Positions 10,845 to 24,334 are shown, numbered from the stretch's first letter. The stretch is 64,000 nucleotides of DNA from Megamerina dolium (GCA_963854835.1 OY978529.1:8372501-8436500); one strand, 5' to 3'. The notes: generated by a model not told the origin, from the letters alone. Numbers and translations: made by a program.

Positions 10845-11985
10845 TCGGCCCCTGAGGAATGAGTGGTATGATCAGGAGTGTCGCGACGCTACCGCAGAGA
10901 AAGACGCCGTCTACAGAAAAACCCTGCGTACAGACGCAACGCGTGCTGTTAAGGAGCGGTACAGAGAGAAAAGGAGTGTAGAAATACGTCTTTTCAGGCG
11001 CAAGAAGAGGGAGCTGGAAAGACGCGAGTGTAAGGAGATAGAGTTGTGTACCGACAAGAATGAGACTCGAAAATTCTTCGGAAAGATCAAGCGCCTGAGT
11101 GACGGATTAAATCCCGGAACCTCTTCTTGTCGTGATGAAAATGGGAATCTGGTCACAAATGTCCAGAGTGTACTGAGCCTATGGAGGGAACACTTCCCCA
11201 GGTTACTGAATGGCAATGCTACGAACAATTCCGCCAGTGGCGGAGATTGCCCGATAACCCCAATTGCAGATGAAGGTGTTGATGTTCCACCACTCGACTA
11301 TGACGAGGTTGAAAAGGCTGAAGAACAACAAAGCTGCAGGTGCTGATGGCCTGCCTGCCGAGTTGTTTAAGACCGGAGGCGATGAGCTGCTCGCCTGCAT
11401 GCACCAGCTCATAAGCAGAACATGGTCGGATGAAAGCATGCCTGATGATTGGAGGCTCAGTGTTCTCTGTCCCGTACATAAAAAAGGAGACCCCGCAATT
11501 TCCGCCAACTACCGTGGACTAAGTCTGCTGATAAAGATTGAAGCCCATGCTCAACAACCTGATTGGACCTTATCAGTGTGGCTTCAGACCTGGTAAATCT
11601 ACCATCGACCAAGTTTTCACATTGCGCCACGTTCTGGAGAAGACCCAAGAAAAAAGGATCGACACACACCACCTATTTGTTGATTATAAAGCCGCTATCG
11701 ACAGTCCGGTAAGGGATTACCTCTACAACAATGTCTACAACAATGTCAGAGTTCGGCATTCCTGCAAAGTTTATTCGAATTTTTAGAATTACACTTTAGA
11801 ATAACTATCGTTGTGCAGTGAAAATTGGGAAGGACCTCTCCGCACCGTTTAATACCGAACGGGGTTTCAGACAAGGTGATTCGTTATCGTGCCAAATACT
11901 GGAGAACCTAACGGCGTTTGGAATTTCTAACTGGCGCCAGCTAGCGAAGAACAGAGATGGCTGGCGAAGCACTTTATAGTATTAT
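10845..11985 (+). pseudogene. RTE-clade LINE, internally deleted (copy c)
   Basis: The linker region after the endonuclease (DKNETRKFFGKIKRLSDGLN near 11060) leads into the RT. Motifs seen are NKAAGADGLPAELFKTGGDE (near 11325), LCPVHKKGDPAISANYRGLS, GPYQCGFRPGKSTIDQ and NTERGFRQGDSLSC (near 11870). Near 11310 a 13-bp stretch present in copy g is missing and shifts the frame. Near 11890 the RT is joined directly to the C-terminal block ENLTAFGISNWRQLAKNRDG, deleting the palm and thumb. Dead copy. Confidence 0.88.
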
Positions 11986-11989
11986 AACG

Positions 11990-13240
11990 TTCAACAAAAT
12001 TCAGTTTTTACGTGTAAACGTTGTTTTCTTACGCAAAATTGGTTAGGCCGCATCACGGGCTCCTAAACCTAGTGGTTCCGCCACTTCTATATATATATGT
12101 ACATATAAAATGATAATTATCATATATGGGTATATAAAAAATATAATAGCAAGTGCAAAGGAAATAGATATAGAGAAAATATTTATACAACTTCTATACA
12201 GTATTGATTACGATTGCTTGCCAGCGGCTACAGAAACGCATAACTCAACAATCAGCTCGTATCTGACAAAGAAATCATACAAGTGTGAAAAATCACATTA
12301 AATCAGCATATACACTCACGACGAGAACTTTATTTAGCTAATAATTAAGAAAATTCTAGTTTTTGCGCCTGAACTGTTGCTCAATGTTGCATAGCAAAAT
12401 GACAGTAAATGCATAATCGTTATAAACATCATCGAGTTCTTGTATATGTACATACACATGTATTTACATTATCCATCAATACTTGTTAATCACATCACAT
12501 TCAGTTGTGAATTATAAATGCATCAATGATAATGCTATGTGCTCGCATATTAAATAATGCGCGCACGATATTGCACATTCTTAAGATGCATTCAAGTGTC
12601 CGAGTAAAGCAAAAATTATAGAATGAAAAATTGCTAGTATCTTTCATTCATTCATTCATTCATTGATTTCTTTTCGCATTAACACCAAGCTACTATTTGA
12701 TATGGCTTGTTATATGATATTCGATACGATATCGTATTGCGCATTAAATGCAGGCATTGTTTAGTTGAATGCAATGAAAACGGAGTATACTCGTAAATAC
12801 GGTAATTTAGAACGGTTAATGCCTTTTCATATCATACTATTATTCTTTGCAAAAATTATAAAAGATAAAAAAGAAAAACTATTTATAGAATTGAATGAAA
12901 TATGCTCTAAAACTTCCGCATTTTCGAACAACAACAACTGAAAAAATAAATAATATTTATATATCGTATAACTTGCGGTAGCTGCCGGACAATTAGTATG
13001 CAATTAAGGTGAGAATATGAAGCAAAGATGAAGACAACATTGAAAAATTGTTCATATCTAACTAAGCAAATAGGAGAGCTCATAGTGGCGTAAATATGTA
13101 ATCTGAGCTGGATTCGGCTTGGTAAAATGTGTTTCTTTCCTCGTAGCCTTCGTTTCGCATGCTCCCTATAAATGCAATTTAAATGGTTTTTCACAAAAGA
13201 AACTCCCAATACAACATACTCTTAAATTGTTTTTATAAAA
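11990..13240. other. AT-rich intronic DNA with a short (ATTC)n run
   Basis: The only distinct item is a run of five to six CATT units near 12643-12665. No exon or repeat family is recognised. Confidence 0.5.
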
Positions 13241-13254
13241 TTCTCTTGCCATTA

Positions 13255-13581
13255 GGCTCTTCACTTAGACCAGAAAGGCCCATTGTGATACCACTGAGCT
13301 TCTCTTCCAATGCTGTTGTGCGTGTTAAATTTGGACAGCATTAGAAGGGACCTACTTATATTTAACTTAGTTTTTGTCACAGAGCTCTTTTAAGAAGCAC
13401 TTTTGGCAAATTGTTATTGCCGGAAAAATTGCCAATTCTTTCCGGCAGGTGGGTACCGTTCGAAAGAAAAATCTTTTCGATATTAAATTTTGTTATGCTT
13501 CAGCCGGGGATTGAACCCACGACCTAGAGATCAAAAGGCCAACGCACTAACCACTGAGCTACGGCACCCACTTTTTAATGG
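13255..13581 (-). mobile_element. tRNA-derived SINE, minus orientation, 12-bp target duplication
   Basis: Same family as 10041-10406, reversed: the box B region (GATTGAACC) and box A region (CCACTGAGCTACGGCA) lie near 13508 and 13552. The body segment CCGGCAGGTGGGTACC is present. The duplication CTCTTGCCATTA is exact at 13243-13254 and 13582-13593. Confidence 0.9.
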
Positions 13582-13669
13582 CTCTTGCCATTAAAAAACT
13601 AAAATTACGAGTACTCTTTTAAGAAACCTTTTACAGGAGAATGTACTATATGTATTACATTCATATATA

Positions 13670-14960
13670 CCTCAAGGAATTTTCGAGTCTCATTCCTATC
13701 TCTACTCATCTCTATCTCCTCACACTCGCACTTTTTATCGCATCGATTCTTTTTGCACCTGAAAAGACGTCCCTTCGCTTGCGCAGCACCTGCACGCAGG
13801 ATTTTTCTGTAGGAGACATATTTATCTGCGGTAGCATCGCGACACTTCTAATCATACCACTAATTCCTCAGAGGGCGGTAGCAACAAATTAACTCCTCGG
13901 TAGCAGAGCTTGCTGACGTCAAGCTTTCTGTGTATGGGATTTCGTTTGGTGGTTTCGTCACATAAACGTCTTCGCATCTTAGCTGCAACAAGTTGTTGAT
14001 CCGAGTTGGATGATCGATTTCACATATAACACACTGGAAGCTTACTCTCCGCCGATCACCACGTGATCAAGTTGGTTTTTCGTTCGCTGATCTGGAAACA
14101 GCTACGCCGCTTTATGGATGTCGAGATACTGAAATCTAGTAATACTAATTACTATATTTCGTGGTGTGGGAAAGTCTATCAGTTTCATTACAATATCTGA
14201 GGTATTCTGATGGAGAGTTTATTTTTAGTTGCACTAAAGGTACCTTACGTGTCCATCCTGGCATTAAAGTCGCCGAACCCGATTTTGATATCGTGGCGCA
14301 AGCAGCGGTCATAACTTCTTCGAGGAGCAGTGGAAGCTATGTTTAGTCGCCGCATTGTCCTTCTCATACTCCGGAGCGTGGGCACATATTAGGCTAAAGC
14401 TCGTTCGCAGATGTGAGCTGAGAGACTGCATGTCACAGTCTCATACTTAGAACAAATCCACATCCTAGTTCGTGACTCTCTGTAAGGCAACCGTAAAAAA
14501 TGTCACAGGACGCTATTTTAGTGTAGCCCTGTCCCATTTATAGCATTTCATAGATTAACTAACTGGTTAGAGACGCCTTCCCCATAGAGGGGTAAGCCAA
14601 TTTAGGTGCATATCCACATATCAATGTTATTATTTCGTTTGCGGGAGGCAGGTTTAGCTTATTCTTTGAGAGAGTTTTTATGTGGAGGGTATCAAGCCCA
14701 ACGACAACCTCTAGCCAAGGAAGTTTACGCTACTCACTTCAGCCGTCTCACAGCAAGTACCATGAAGAGGTTTTTCGGTGGTAGCGACGTGGCGGATATC
14801 CATTGAGAGTCAAGGTGTCATCACATAGCAAACAGAACAAACTACATGACGACCAGTGAGTTAACTTGCGAAGAGTTCAACAAGGATTGCGCTAGCGTCA
14901 AAAGGTTAAGACATTAAGACACGTTACCTTGAGAAAACTCCACCAGAACACCACATTAAT
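13670..14960 (-). pseudogene. RTE-clade LINE, 5' half (copy d)
   Basis: Reading the minus strand from 14960: the 5' leader (14690-14960, matching 4912-5215 in reverse), then decayed endonuclease segments near 14540-13930 with the same order of blocks as copies a and e, then the linker ending with NETRKFL near 13690. There are many stops. The shared leader in copies a and d, lying directly upstream of the endonuclease in both, shows it belongs to the RTE family. Confidence 0.72.
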
Positions 14961-15039
14961 AATAATAGTCGTGTTTTATTTAACCACTTGCAATCTCTAT
15001 TCCAATAGATGCTCAATTTCCTAAGAAAAGTTGATATCA

Positions 15040-16430
15040 TTGTTCATTTTATATACATATTGTATAAATTTCAAATAGAAGAAATTATGATTATTCCAGG
15101 AGATTCCCAGGAGGACCCAAGCGCGTATTTGGTTGCCCAAAATGGACATAAAATTAGATGAATCAAAGCTCATCCATTGCCTGAAGATGCAAAATCCAGG
15201 TGTCCCGATGGATGACTGGTCGGTCATTAAAAAAGAAGAGCAGCAGCGTAACAGCCAGCCAGTTCTTCTGCTCATCTGTAATGAGTCCCTTGGGGCACTC
15301 GAGCAGTGGGAAAATAAACATCGATTTGGCATCAAGGAGGTTAAAATGAAGTTGTTTCCGGCCTCGGTGGCACCTGACGACAACCTGGAGGAGGTTGATG
15401 ACGCCAAGAAGGCCCTAGAGGGGCGCAAGCTGACTGAACCTGCAGGGGAAGGTGGACAACAACTAATTTTTAAGGAACAGTACCAAGTACCTGGGACTGA
15501 CTATAGACTGCAAACTGAATTGGAAAATACGCATCGAGGAGAGAGTACGGAAAGCCTGCATCGCTTTCTATGCTTGCCAATCAATGTTTGGTAAAAAGTG
15601 GGGTCTAAGGCCGAATATGGTACTCTAGATGTACCAAGTGGTGGTGAGACCGGTGCTGATCTATGGCTTGGAACCTCATCGGAAAACTACAACACCAATA
15701 AATTACGGAAAGTTCAGCGCACTGCGTGTGTTGTTGCCACTGGCGCTTATCGCGCCTGGCCTTGGATCTTATTGTAACCTTCTCCCAACTGAGTTGCACA
15801 TGCTATGTACGGCATCGCAAACTGCACTCAGGCTCAGAGAATTTTGATATTGGAAGAGCACTCAACAAGGACACAGTAGCATCCTTAGACATAGGCCTAT
15901 AGTTATAGTTGACGATAGGACTGACTTTTGTCCTCGCAAGCTGGCTTTTGAGAGCGGCATTAAGGCTGTATTTCCAAGTAGCAATGAGTGGAAGAAACGT
16001 GAGATACTGGCTGGTAGGGATACACAAATTTTCACTGATGATTCCAAAATGCACTCTGGAGTTGGAGCAGGAATCTACTCGGAGTCTCTAGGAATAACAA
16101 CGTCCGTAAAGAGTACATCACATTGCAGTGTGTTCCAGGCGGAAGTATTCGTAATTCTGCAAGCAAGGAAAGGTAACAATTCGCTCCGACAGACAGGTAA
16201 CTATAAAGACGCTAGCCGCACCAGTTATTAACTTAAAGTTGGTCGGGCATGTAAACAAATAATAACTTCACTAACTGCCAACCTCGAAATATCAGTTATC
16301 TGGGATCTGGGCACAAGGGAATCACAGTCAACGAAAATGGTGATGAGCTAGCCCGTAGGGGTTCATCTGGAGACATAAACAAACAATCAATGCTGATGTG
16401 AGTATTCAACTTGGCATTCTCCTTCATTAC
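15040..16430 (+). pseudogene. LOA-type LINE, ORF1 fused to the end of ORF2
   Basis: The 15133-15594 frame (153 aa) contains KMQNPGVPMDDWSVIKKEEQ and LLICNESLGALEQWENKHRF. It has the look of the DUF4780 domain of arthropod LINE ORF1 proteins and is similar to 44104-44505. It runs straight into the RT C-terminus (VVVRPVLIYGLEP near 15633) and then an RNase H domain (IFTDDSKMHSGVGAGIYSES near 16030; HKGITVNENGDELARRG near 16315). The endonuclease and most of the RT are missing, so this is a large internal deletion. RNase H rules out a typical R1 and favours the LOA/I group. Several frameshifts; not functional. Confidence 0.78.
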
Positions 16431-16439
16431 TGTATGCGT

Positions 16440-17720
<1,281 letters not shown>

Positions 17721-17732
17721 TAATCCATACCT

Positions 17733-18091
17733 GGGTGCCGTGGCTAGGTGGTTAGTGTGTTGGCCTTCTGATCTGTAAGTCATGGGTTTAATCCCCGGCT
17801 GAAGCATAATAAATTTAATATCGAAAAGCTTTTTCTTTCGAACGCTGCCCACCTGTCGGCAAACAATTGGCAATTCTTCCGGCAGTAACAATTTGCCATG
17901 AAAGCTTCTAAAGGCACTATGTGATAAAGCTCCGAAAAAGTGATGTCGCAAGAGTTCTGCCGTTCGAAACCGGCTAAAATAAGTAGGTCCCTCTAATACT
18001 GTCCAAAATTTAACATGCACAGCAGTAATGGAGGAGAAGCTCTGCCAACGAGCCCTTCGGGGCTTTAAGTGCCACATATCAATCAATCATC
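17733..18091 (+). mobile_element. tRNA-derived SINE, 11-bp target duplication
   Basis: Head GGGTGCCGTGGCTAGGTGGT..., box B GGTTTAATCC, body and 3' end GGGGCTTTAAGTGCCACATA followed by an ATCA-type tail. The flanks AATCCATACCT (17722-17732) and AATCCACACCT (18092-18102) differ at one base. Confidence 0.88.
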
Positions 18092-18395
18092 AATCCACAC
18101 CTTAATTTTGGTTCTTACTGAATACTGCGTGAGTTATGGCGGCTCAAAATTTTCTTTAAATTGATTTTTTTTTAAAGTGATTTTGAACGGGAGCCCCATG
18201 AAGGTGCGACTACAATATTAATCCAAGTGTCAAATATGGTTGTTTTACGCAGAAGACTGTCGTGAACCATAGGTCACTTATGCCAAATTTCGTCTAAACG
18301 TCTCAATATTTTTTAAAGTTTGTGTACGAACTAGTCAGATGACAGAGAGACGGACGGGAATCACTAAATTTTGTTTTTTAGGCGACGTTGATCCA

Positions 18396-18560
<165 letters not shown>

Positions 18561-19008
18561 TGATTACAAATATCTGACCGAAATGAATATACCATTCACC
18601 TATGTATAAAAATATTATACCAACACTTGACAATATACCTATACATTGTAACGAGTACACCCATGCATAAGAACATGAACGCGATTGTGTGAAAATGTTG
18701 CTTGCAAACAATTGATGACTTTTGTTGGGGGCACCGATGGTAATGTCAGTGGCCGGTGAGGGGAATTCGGGATCTCAACTGTTTCAAAATGGTTTCATAT
18801 GGCGTACAAATAATGTAAATACGTGAAATGGCAAAGGTCTGCACTTTGATGATGTGACAACATGATGACATGGAAGGAGAGTTTAATGGAAAGCTTTTTT
18901 GTTTTGTTACTGTTCTTACTATGGAGTGTTTTATACATACAATATAATATTTTAGTTCACACGATTGTTGCATTTAATACACAAACATGATTACTACATA
19001 AAATTTAC

Positions 19009-19121
19009 CTCAAGTACAAAATCAAATTCTTTGGTTTCATTCCATTTTTCATTATCGTTTTCATCGTCCCAACGTTTATAGCCCTCGTCAATGCCTTCAT
19101 CAATACAGTCATCATTTGTTT
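19009..19121 (-). CDS. spir: Spire, KIND-domain exon (third exon seen)
   Basis: A 113-bp internal exon between acceptor TTTCGCAG and donor GTAAATTT. The incoming G from the previous exon plus AA makes Glu; it then reads [20 protein letters not shown], more acidic residues, and KEFDFVLE, ending in phase 0. Spire KIND domains have an acidic DEGxE-type loop here (NDEGYEAAEEG in vertebrates). The donor is weaker than the consensus but its first two bases are GT. The acidic content alone would not identify it; the in-phase join to both neighbours does. Confidence 0.82.
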
Positions 19122-19379
19122 CTGCGAAAAAGAACAAAAAGGAAACAAAATATATTGTTAATAATTTCATCACATGATTATTTCACGAAGACCAAGTGAG
19201 AGAGTAAGGGGGCGGTCGGTTCCAATTTTCTTCAATACAATAGTTTTGAAGAAGAGCCAGTTATTTCACAAATATTTATTTAGAAACCAAACCAAATTAT
19301 TTTCTGGAATGAGATGTATTAATCAGAAGAAATAATGTTTGCAATAAAAACCCTGGCAATAGAAAATTTGTTTCAACCA

Positions 19380-19870
19380 TTAGCGTCCTGATGGAATCTG
19401 CGCTGAAAAACTAGCAGGACGGGCTAAACAAAATAGTGCAGGAGTAGATCCTGACTCATTTCGTCTACATGGAGATACAAGATAACAGTGTTGCAAAGAA
19501 GACAAAATACCTCAGAATCATCCACGGCTTCAAACTCTTCGAATTCTTAGAACTGGAACTGGGAATTCTTACACTTAAAACGCAACGCACTCTTTACTTT
19601 TGCTGGAGACGGCTCTATTCTTCAAAAAATGGAGCATAATCTACACCAAGAGAGTTTTTGATTATCCAATAAACATCCTGCTAGGAAGGTACCTTGTACC
19701 TCTTCACGAATGAATCCAAGATGGATACCGCTACAGGCAGAGGAATTTTGTTTAGACACTACAAACTGAAAGGTCTGTCAGACTACTAAATATGTGTAGC
19801 GTCTTCCCAGCCGAAGTATATGTCATCGACCTAGCTATGCAGACCATATAACCAAGGGGATAACAATTTT
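19380..19870 (+). pseudogene. LINE RNase H fragment, LOA/I type
   Basis: Near 19693-19850 the frames read LFTNESKMDTATGRGILF and then a segment corresponding to the VFQAE block of LINE RNase H domains. Upstream to about 19380 the sequence is probably the RT C-terminus but is too decayed to be sure. Confidence 0.5.
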
Positions 19871-20072
19871 TGTAATTGTATAGTGACGCTTTCCCAAAGT
19901 AACGTATATATAATATGTAGGGTGCCTTTCACATTTTTTATAAAATATGATCTAGTAAGTTTTCGTTAAATCTGTCATTTCCATTGGAAAGTTCGACAAT
20001 TTTAATGTAAACGTACTCAGAACGATTTGATGTACAAGCGCTATTTGGGTTATTTACAGTGACGGTCAAAAA

Positions 20073-21490
20073 ATGGATTTAACTTGTAAAAATTTTGAAG
20101 CTATGATTTTTTATGATTTTCGAATTGAATTATCTCAATAACTGCTTCGATCGTCTTCATGCGGCATTTGGCGATGAAGCACCAATCATCCAGACAATTT
20201 ATAACTGGTTTAACGAATTCAAGCGTGGTCGCCGTTCGCTCCAGGACGAATTTTGTGAAGGTTGTCCAAAATCGGTCATTATGCAAGAAACCCTAGATGC
20301 TGTGCGTGAACTGATAATGAAAGATCATCATGTGAGATACCGTCAGATAAAAGCATCCTTGGGCATAAGTTCCACCGCCGTGCATTCGATATTGCATGAA
20401 CACTTAGCTGTCAGAAAAATTTGTTCTTGTTGGATCTCACATAATTTAACAATTGCTCAAAAAAATGCTCGTGTCGATTGGTGCAAAGAAATAATGAAAA
20501 ATTCGATCGCGGTGCTTCGAAAGACGTTTATAAGATTGTGACAACGTTAGAACAACGTAGAAAAGTCAATTCTGAATGATACACAACCATTTGCTTGACA
20601 GAAGTGTTCAATGAAATACGGAAAAAACAACCGTCGAGGCAGACTCATCCTTCACCATGATAATGCAAGTTCTCACACATCGACTCAAACAATCGCTTAT
20701 TTAAGGGGGTCCACCTGTGTGAGCGCGGTATTTCGAACGCTTTTTCGGGAATTTTCGTTAGGAGAACTAATTCGAAAATAAGAATAAGTTTTACGTTATT
20801 TTGAAGGTTTGTGCTTATATTTCAATAGTAAATTTTTCCAATAGTGTACTCCGAAGGCTTGTACTCATTAAGGGCGTTCAAAGTGACCCCTTCAAAATGA
20901 AATACCGAAATTGTGGGCAAGATTCCGCTCGAACCAGTTATCTAAAACGCAAAAAGTAAAAAAAATCTTATTTCTGTTTATATCGTTGAGGTACTGACGT
21001 GGGATTTTGACGAAATTTTAAAAATTGAAGATATGGCACTTGTTTTTATAAAAATTATTCATTTTCATGCTTTTTTTCGATATAAAAACTGCTGCCCACA
21101 AAATTCAAAAATATGGTTTCGAGAAAAACGCTTTCAAAGTTTGGAAACACAACAAAACTTTGTATTATAGACTCACATTTAATCTGCAATACCAGGACCA
21201 TAAACTTCCCCTTCCTCATCCTGTAGAAGCTCTCGTTAAAGATGCGAAAAATGTAAAAAAAAAATCGATTTTTCGAAAATTTTACACAGGTGGACCCCGT
21301 TAACCGACCAAAACTTCGAATTTATGGGTCATCCGGCGTACAGCCCAGACTTGGCTCCCAATGACTTCTTTTTATTTCCGCACATTTTAAATATATTGCG
21401 TGGTCCACGATTTTCGTCGCCAGCAGATGCTGTTGAAGCATTCAAAAACCATATTTTGGAGGTGTCTCAGTCGGAGAGGTAAAAGTGCGC
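20073..21490 (+). pseudogene. Mariner transposase relic (DD34D), split by a MITE
   Basis: From the ATG at 20073 (MDLTCKNFEAMIFYDF) the reading continues after a frameshift as FGDEAPIIQTIYNWFNEFKR, then YRQIKASLGISSTAVHSILH. Near 20545 the frame passes from YKIVT directly to LEQRRKVNSE, so the segment with the first catalytic Asp is deleted. The second Asp is in LHHDNASSHTS (20657). After the MITE at 20705-21299 the frame resumes with FEFMGHPAYSPDLAPNDFFL. Removing the MITE and one TTAA restores DD34D spacing between the second and third Asp. Dead copy. Confidence 0.85.
20705..21299. mobile_element. TTAA-flanked MITE, 595 bp, inserted in a mariner
   Basis: TTAA lies at 20701-20704 and 21300-21303. 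The ends GGGGGTCCACCTGTGT and its inverse ...ACACAGGTGGACCCCG form a 16-bp terminal repeat with one mismatch at the first base. No transposase is encoded. TTAA duplication is the hallmark of piggyBac-type elements, although those normally begin with CCC rather than GGG. The mariner frame is continuous once this piece is removed, which fixes the insertion limits. Confidence 0.9.
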
Positions 21491-21662
21491 GTATTTGTTA
21501 ACATAACATATGTCGTTACTAGTTTATTATTCCATTGTTTCATCTGGCAACGCCGTCATTTTGAAGTATCATCATTAGGCTTCTTTTTTAGTATCTGTCA
21601 TTTCGCTGAAGTGTAAACAAAATAGTTTCTGTGTGCGGAGAGTTTTACGCCATTACTTCGAT

Positions 21663-22576
21663 ATGAAGCAAAAGACTGACGAAAGTTATAGTGTTTTAGT
21701 TGAGATTTATAGTGACCATGCTTTATCTGGACGAAAATGTCAGAAGTAGTTTGCATGATCTATATTTGGCAATTTTGATGTGGAAAACGAAGAACGACCC
21801 CGAGTTCATCAAAGTTTGAGGATGAAGAATTGGAGGCAAAGCTCGACGAAGATTCATCAGAAACGCAAGATGAACTCGGAAAAACACTTGTAGTCACTCA
21901 GCCAACCATTTTCAATCGATTAAACGCAATGGAAATGATCCGAAATGTAGAAAATTGGATGCCATATGAACTGAAACCAAGATACGTCGAACGCCGTTTT
22001 TTTTACGTGCGAATAACTGCTCCAACGGCAAAAAAATGCAAACTGGTGATGAAAAGTGAGTCCATTATGACAATCCAAAACGTCGAGCAACGTATGGATA
22101 CCATGTCTCATCATCGATGGCCAAGTCCAATATACATGGCGAGAGGATCATGCTGTGTATTTGATGGGACCAGCTGGGTGTGGTGTATTATGAGCTGTTG
22201 AAATGCGGGTGAAACCATCACAGGCGACCTGTACTGACGGCAATTGATGCGTTTGAGCCGAGCATTGCGAGGTAAACGACCGCAATACGCCAATATGCAA
22301 GTTATTGTGCAACATGATAATTCACAGCCACATGTTGCAGCGCCCGTTAAAACGTACTTAGAAAGGCTCAAAGCCCAGATATTGCTCCTTCTAATTACGA
22401 CTTGTTCCGATCGATGACACACGACCTGGAAGAACAGCGCTTCCATTCTTTCGATGAACCCTAAAATTGGGTCGATTCATGGATTCATGTCGACTTCTTC
22501 CGACGCGGAATCCGTATTATGCCAGAAAGATGGGAAAAAGTAGTGGCTAGCGACAAACAATACTTTGATCATTAAA
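21663..22576 (+). pseudogene. Mariner transposase relic (cecropia-like)
   Basis: Segments in order: GNFDVENEERP, EDEELEAKLDEDSSETQDEL (near 21820), YELKPRYVERRFF, AGCGVLYELL-type block near 22180, RGKRPQYANMQVIVQHDN (near 22270) and RWEKVVASDKQYFDH before the stop near 22576. The third catalytic position reads APSNYDLFRSM, so Asp is replaced by Asn. There are several frameshifts. The block order and the RMLPERWEKVVASD-type end are typical of cecropia-group mariners (from memory of the family). The start at 21663 is the best ATG but is not certain. Confidence 0.78.
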
Positions 22577-22723
22577 TGCATAACCAATAACAATAAAATT
22601 TCAATTTTCGAAAATAAACCGCACGAACTTATTTATACTCCCAATAATTTGGACTTCGAATTTCCTTTAGTAATTAATTCGTTCTTTATTGGGATCATGT
22701 TTGGGATCTTACTTTCTACTTAC

Positions 22724-22841
22724 CTTGTGCAGTCATATACGTAATCAATTGTTCCAATTCCTGCGACATTTGGCATTGCTCATCTGCTTGCAAATTATAA
22801 TCCAATGCAGTATATACAATTAAAGCAATTTTACGTAAAAT
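22724..22841 (-). CDS. spir: Spire, KIND-domain exon (second exon seen)
   Basis: A 118-bp exon with acceptor TTTCAG and donor GTAAGT. It reads 39 codons in phase 0, starting [20 protein letters not shown] and ending ...[11 protein letters not shown] plus one base. It matches the Spire KIND core (LGIIIYKALDYGL...ELSPPLEQLIDHM in vertebrates), including the ALDY and LEQLI blocks. The preceding intron, to 52502, is 29.7 kb and composed almost wholly of mobile elements. Human and fly Spire share this segment as the first strongly conserved helix pair of KIND (family knowledge). Confidence 0.9.
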
Positions 22842-22965
22842 CTGAAAGACAAAACGAATAATAATGATAATTAGAATTAAAAGAAATTAAAACAAAACAA
22901 ATGAGACTATTAAAAAGATAAATAAAAGAGATACGTGAAATTCGTGTTAACAAATACTTTAAATA

Positions 22966-24250
22966 TTAAATATTCAATGGTCCTGATGACCATTGATTGA
23001 CCTTGTATGCGATGCTAAGAAGACTAATTCTATGGTAATTGGCGCGAATTGTGGGGTCTCCTTTCTTATGCACGGGACAGAGAACACTGTGCCTCCAATC
23101 ATCGAGCATTCTTTCATCTGACCATATTCTACCTATGAGCTGATGCATGCTGATAAGTAGCTCATCGCCTCCGGTCTTAAACTACTCGGCTGGCAGGAAA
23201 TCAGCATCTGCATCTTTGTTGTTTTTTAAACTAAAAATGGCCTTCCTGACCTCGCCATGGTTGGATGGTGGAACATCTAAACTATCTTACGTCTTTCTTG
23301 CCCATATCTCTGTACTACTGCTTAACAGCATGCGTAGCACCTGCGTGCAGGGTTTTACTGTAGGCGGATACTCTCTTGAATATACCACTCATTCCTCAGA
23401 AACCGGTAGAAAGCGATTATCTCCTCGGCAGCAATAGTCGTGGGATATTTTGTATGTGTCCACCGTGCGCATGTATCATCAAGAGAAGAAATGCTCAAGC
23501 AGATCCAATAGTCGAGTGGTAAATGCATTTGCTGTTTCTAGTGATTGTAGCGTATTGACGTTAAACTTTTTCCATGTGGGAATTCGTTTGTCCTTTGCAC
23601 CACATATACGTGTTTGCATCTTAGTTGCAAAAAGATAGTGATCCGAGTCAATGTTATCTCCTCGGATCGATTTCACGTACGTCGTCATCACATCATTGAT
23701 CATCACATGATCAATTTGGTTTTTTGTTCGTTGCTCAGGAGAAAACCACGTCGCTTTATGGATGCCGAGATGTTGAAATCTGGTACTACTAATTACCGTG
23801 TTTCGTGCTGCGGCTAAGTCGATCAGCCTCATTCCGCTAGCGGAAGTATTCTAGTAGAGGCTGAATTTTCCAATAGTTAGACCAAAGGTACCTTCCTTGC
23901 CCACAGTGGCATTACGGTCGCGAAGCACGATTTCGATATCCTGGTGGTGGCAGGGGTCATAAACTTCGAGACGCGTGAGCACATATTAGGCTGATGTTGT
24001 AAAATTTTGCCTTAATGCGGATTGTTGCCAGATGTCGTTGTAGATGTCGTCTTACTGTACATCCCAGTTCGTGCCTCTCCGCATGGCAACTGTAAAAAAT
24101 GTCACAGGACGCTCTCTTAGATGATGTCAGCCTTATATGATCGATGACATCAACCAGCTGGATACAGACAGTTTCCCTATAGATTGTCCGTACATTCAAG
24201 CCGCATATCCATAATTCGTGATCCTTGTTTTGTTTGCGGGGGTCATAAAT
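22966..24250 (-). pseudogene. RTE-clade LINE, endonuclease to early RT (copy e)
   Basis: Reading from 24250 on the minus strand: the start of the endonuclease region, IRIKAKFYNISLICAHA (near 24010), MRLIDLAAARNTVISSTRF (near 23830), ATWFSPEQRTKNQIDHVMIN and NIDSDHYLFATKMQTRICG. The SDHYL motif is the conserved end of the endonuclease active site. Near 23120-22990 the RT begins (RHSVLCPVHKKGDPTIRANY). Frameshifts and stops are present. The 118-residue run near 23832-23479 is the best-preserved endonuclease piece in the window. Confidence 0.87.
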
Positions 24251-24251
24251 G

Positions 24252-24331
24252 AAAATTGTTACTGCCGGAAGAATTGCCAATTGCTTGCTTCAGAAGGCCA
24301 ACACACTAACCACTGAGCTACGGCAACGGCT
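24252..24331 (-). mobile_element. SINE fragment with internal deletion, minus orientation
   Basis: TGTTACTGCCGGAAGAATTG (body) is joined to AGAAGGCCAACACACTAACC (tRNA-like head) with the middle missing. It abuts the 5' end of RTE copy e. Confidence 0.78.
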
Positions 24332-24334
24332 TAT

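Noticed and set aside
12643..12665. Short CATT repeats considered as part of a CRISPR-like or satellite array
   Set aside because: Simple tetranucleotide run with no spacers; no CRISPR arrays were seen anywhere in the window.
12907..13209. 100-codon minus-strand frame
   Set aside because: No similarity recognised; tested as a possible exon but without supported splice sites.
22111..22446. 111-codon minus-strand frame
   Set aside because: Antisense of the mariner at 21663-22576.
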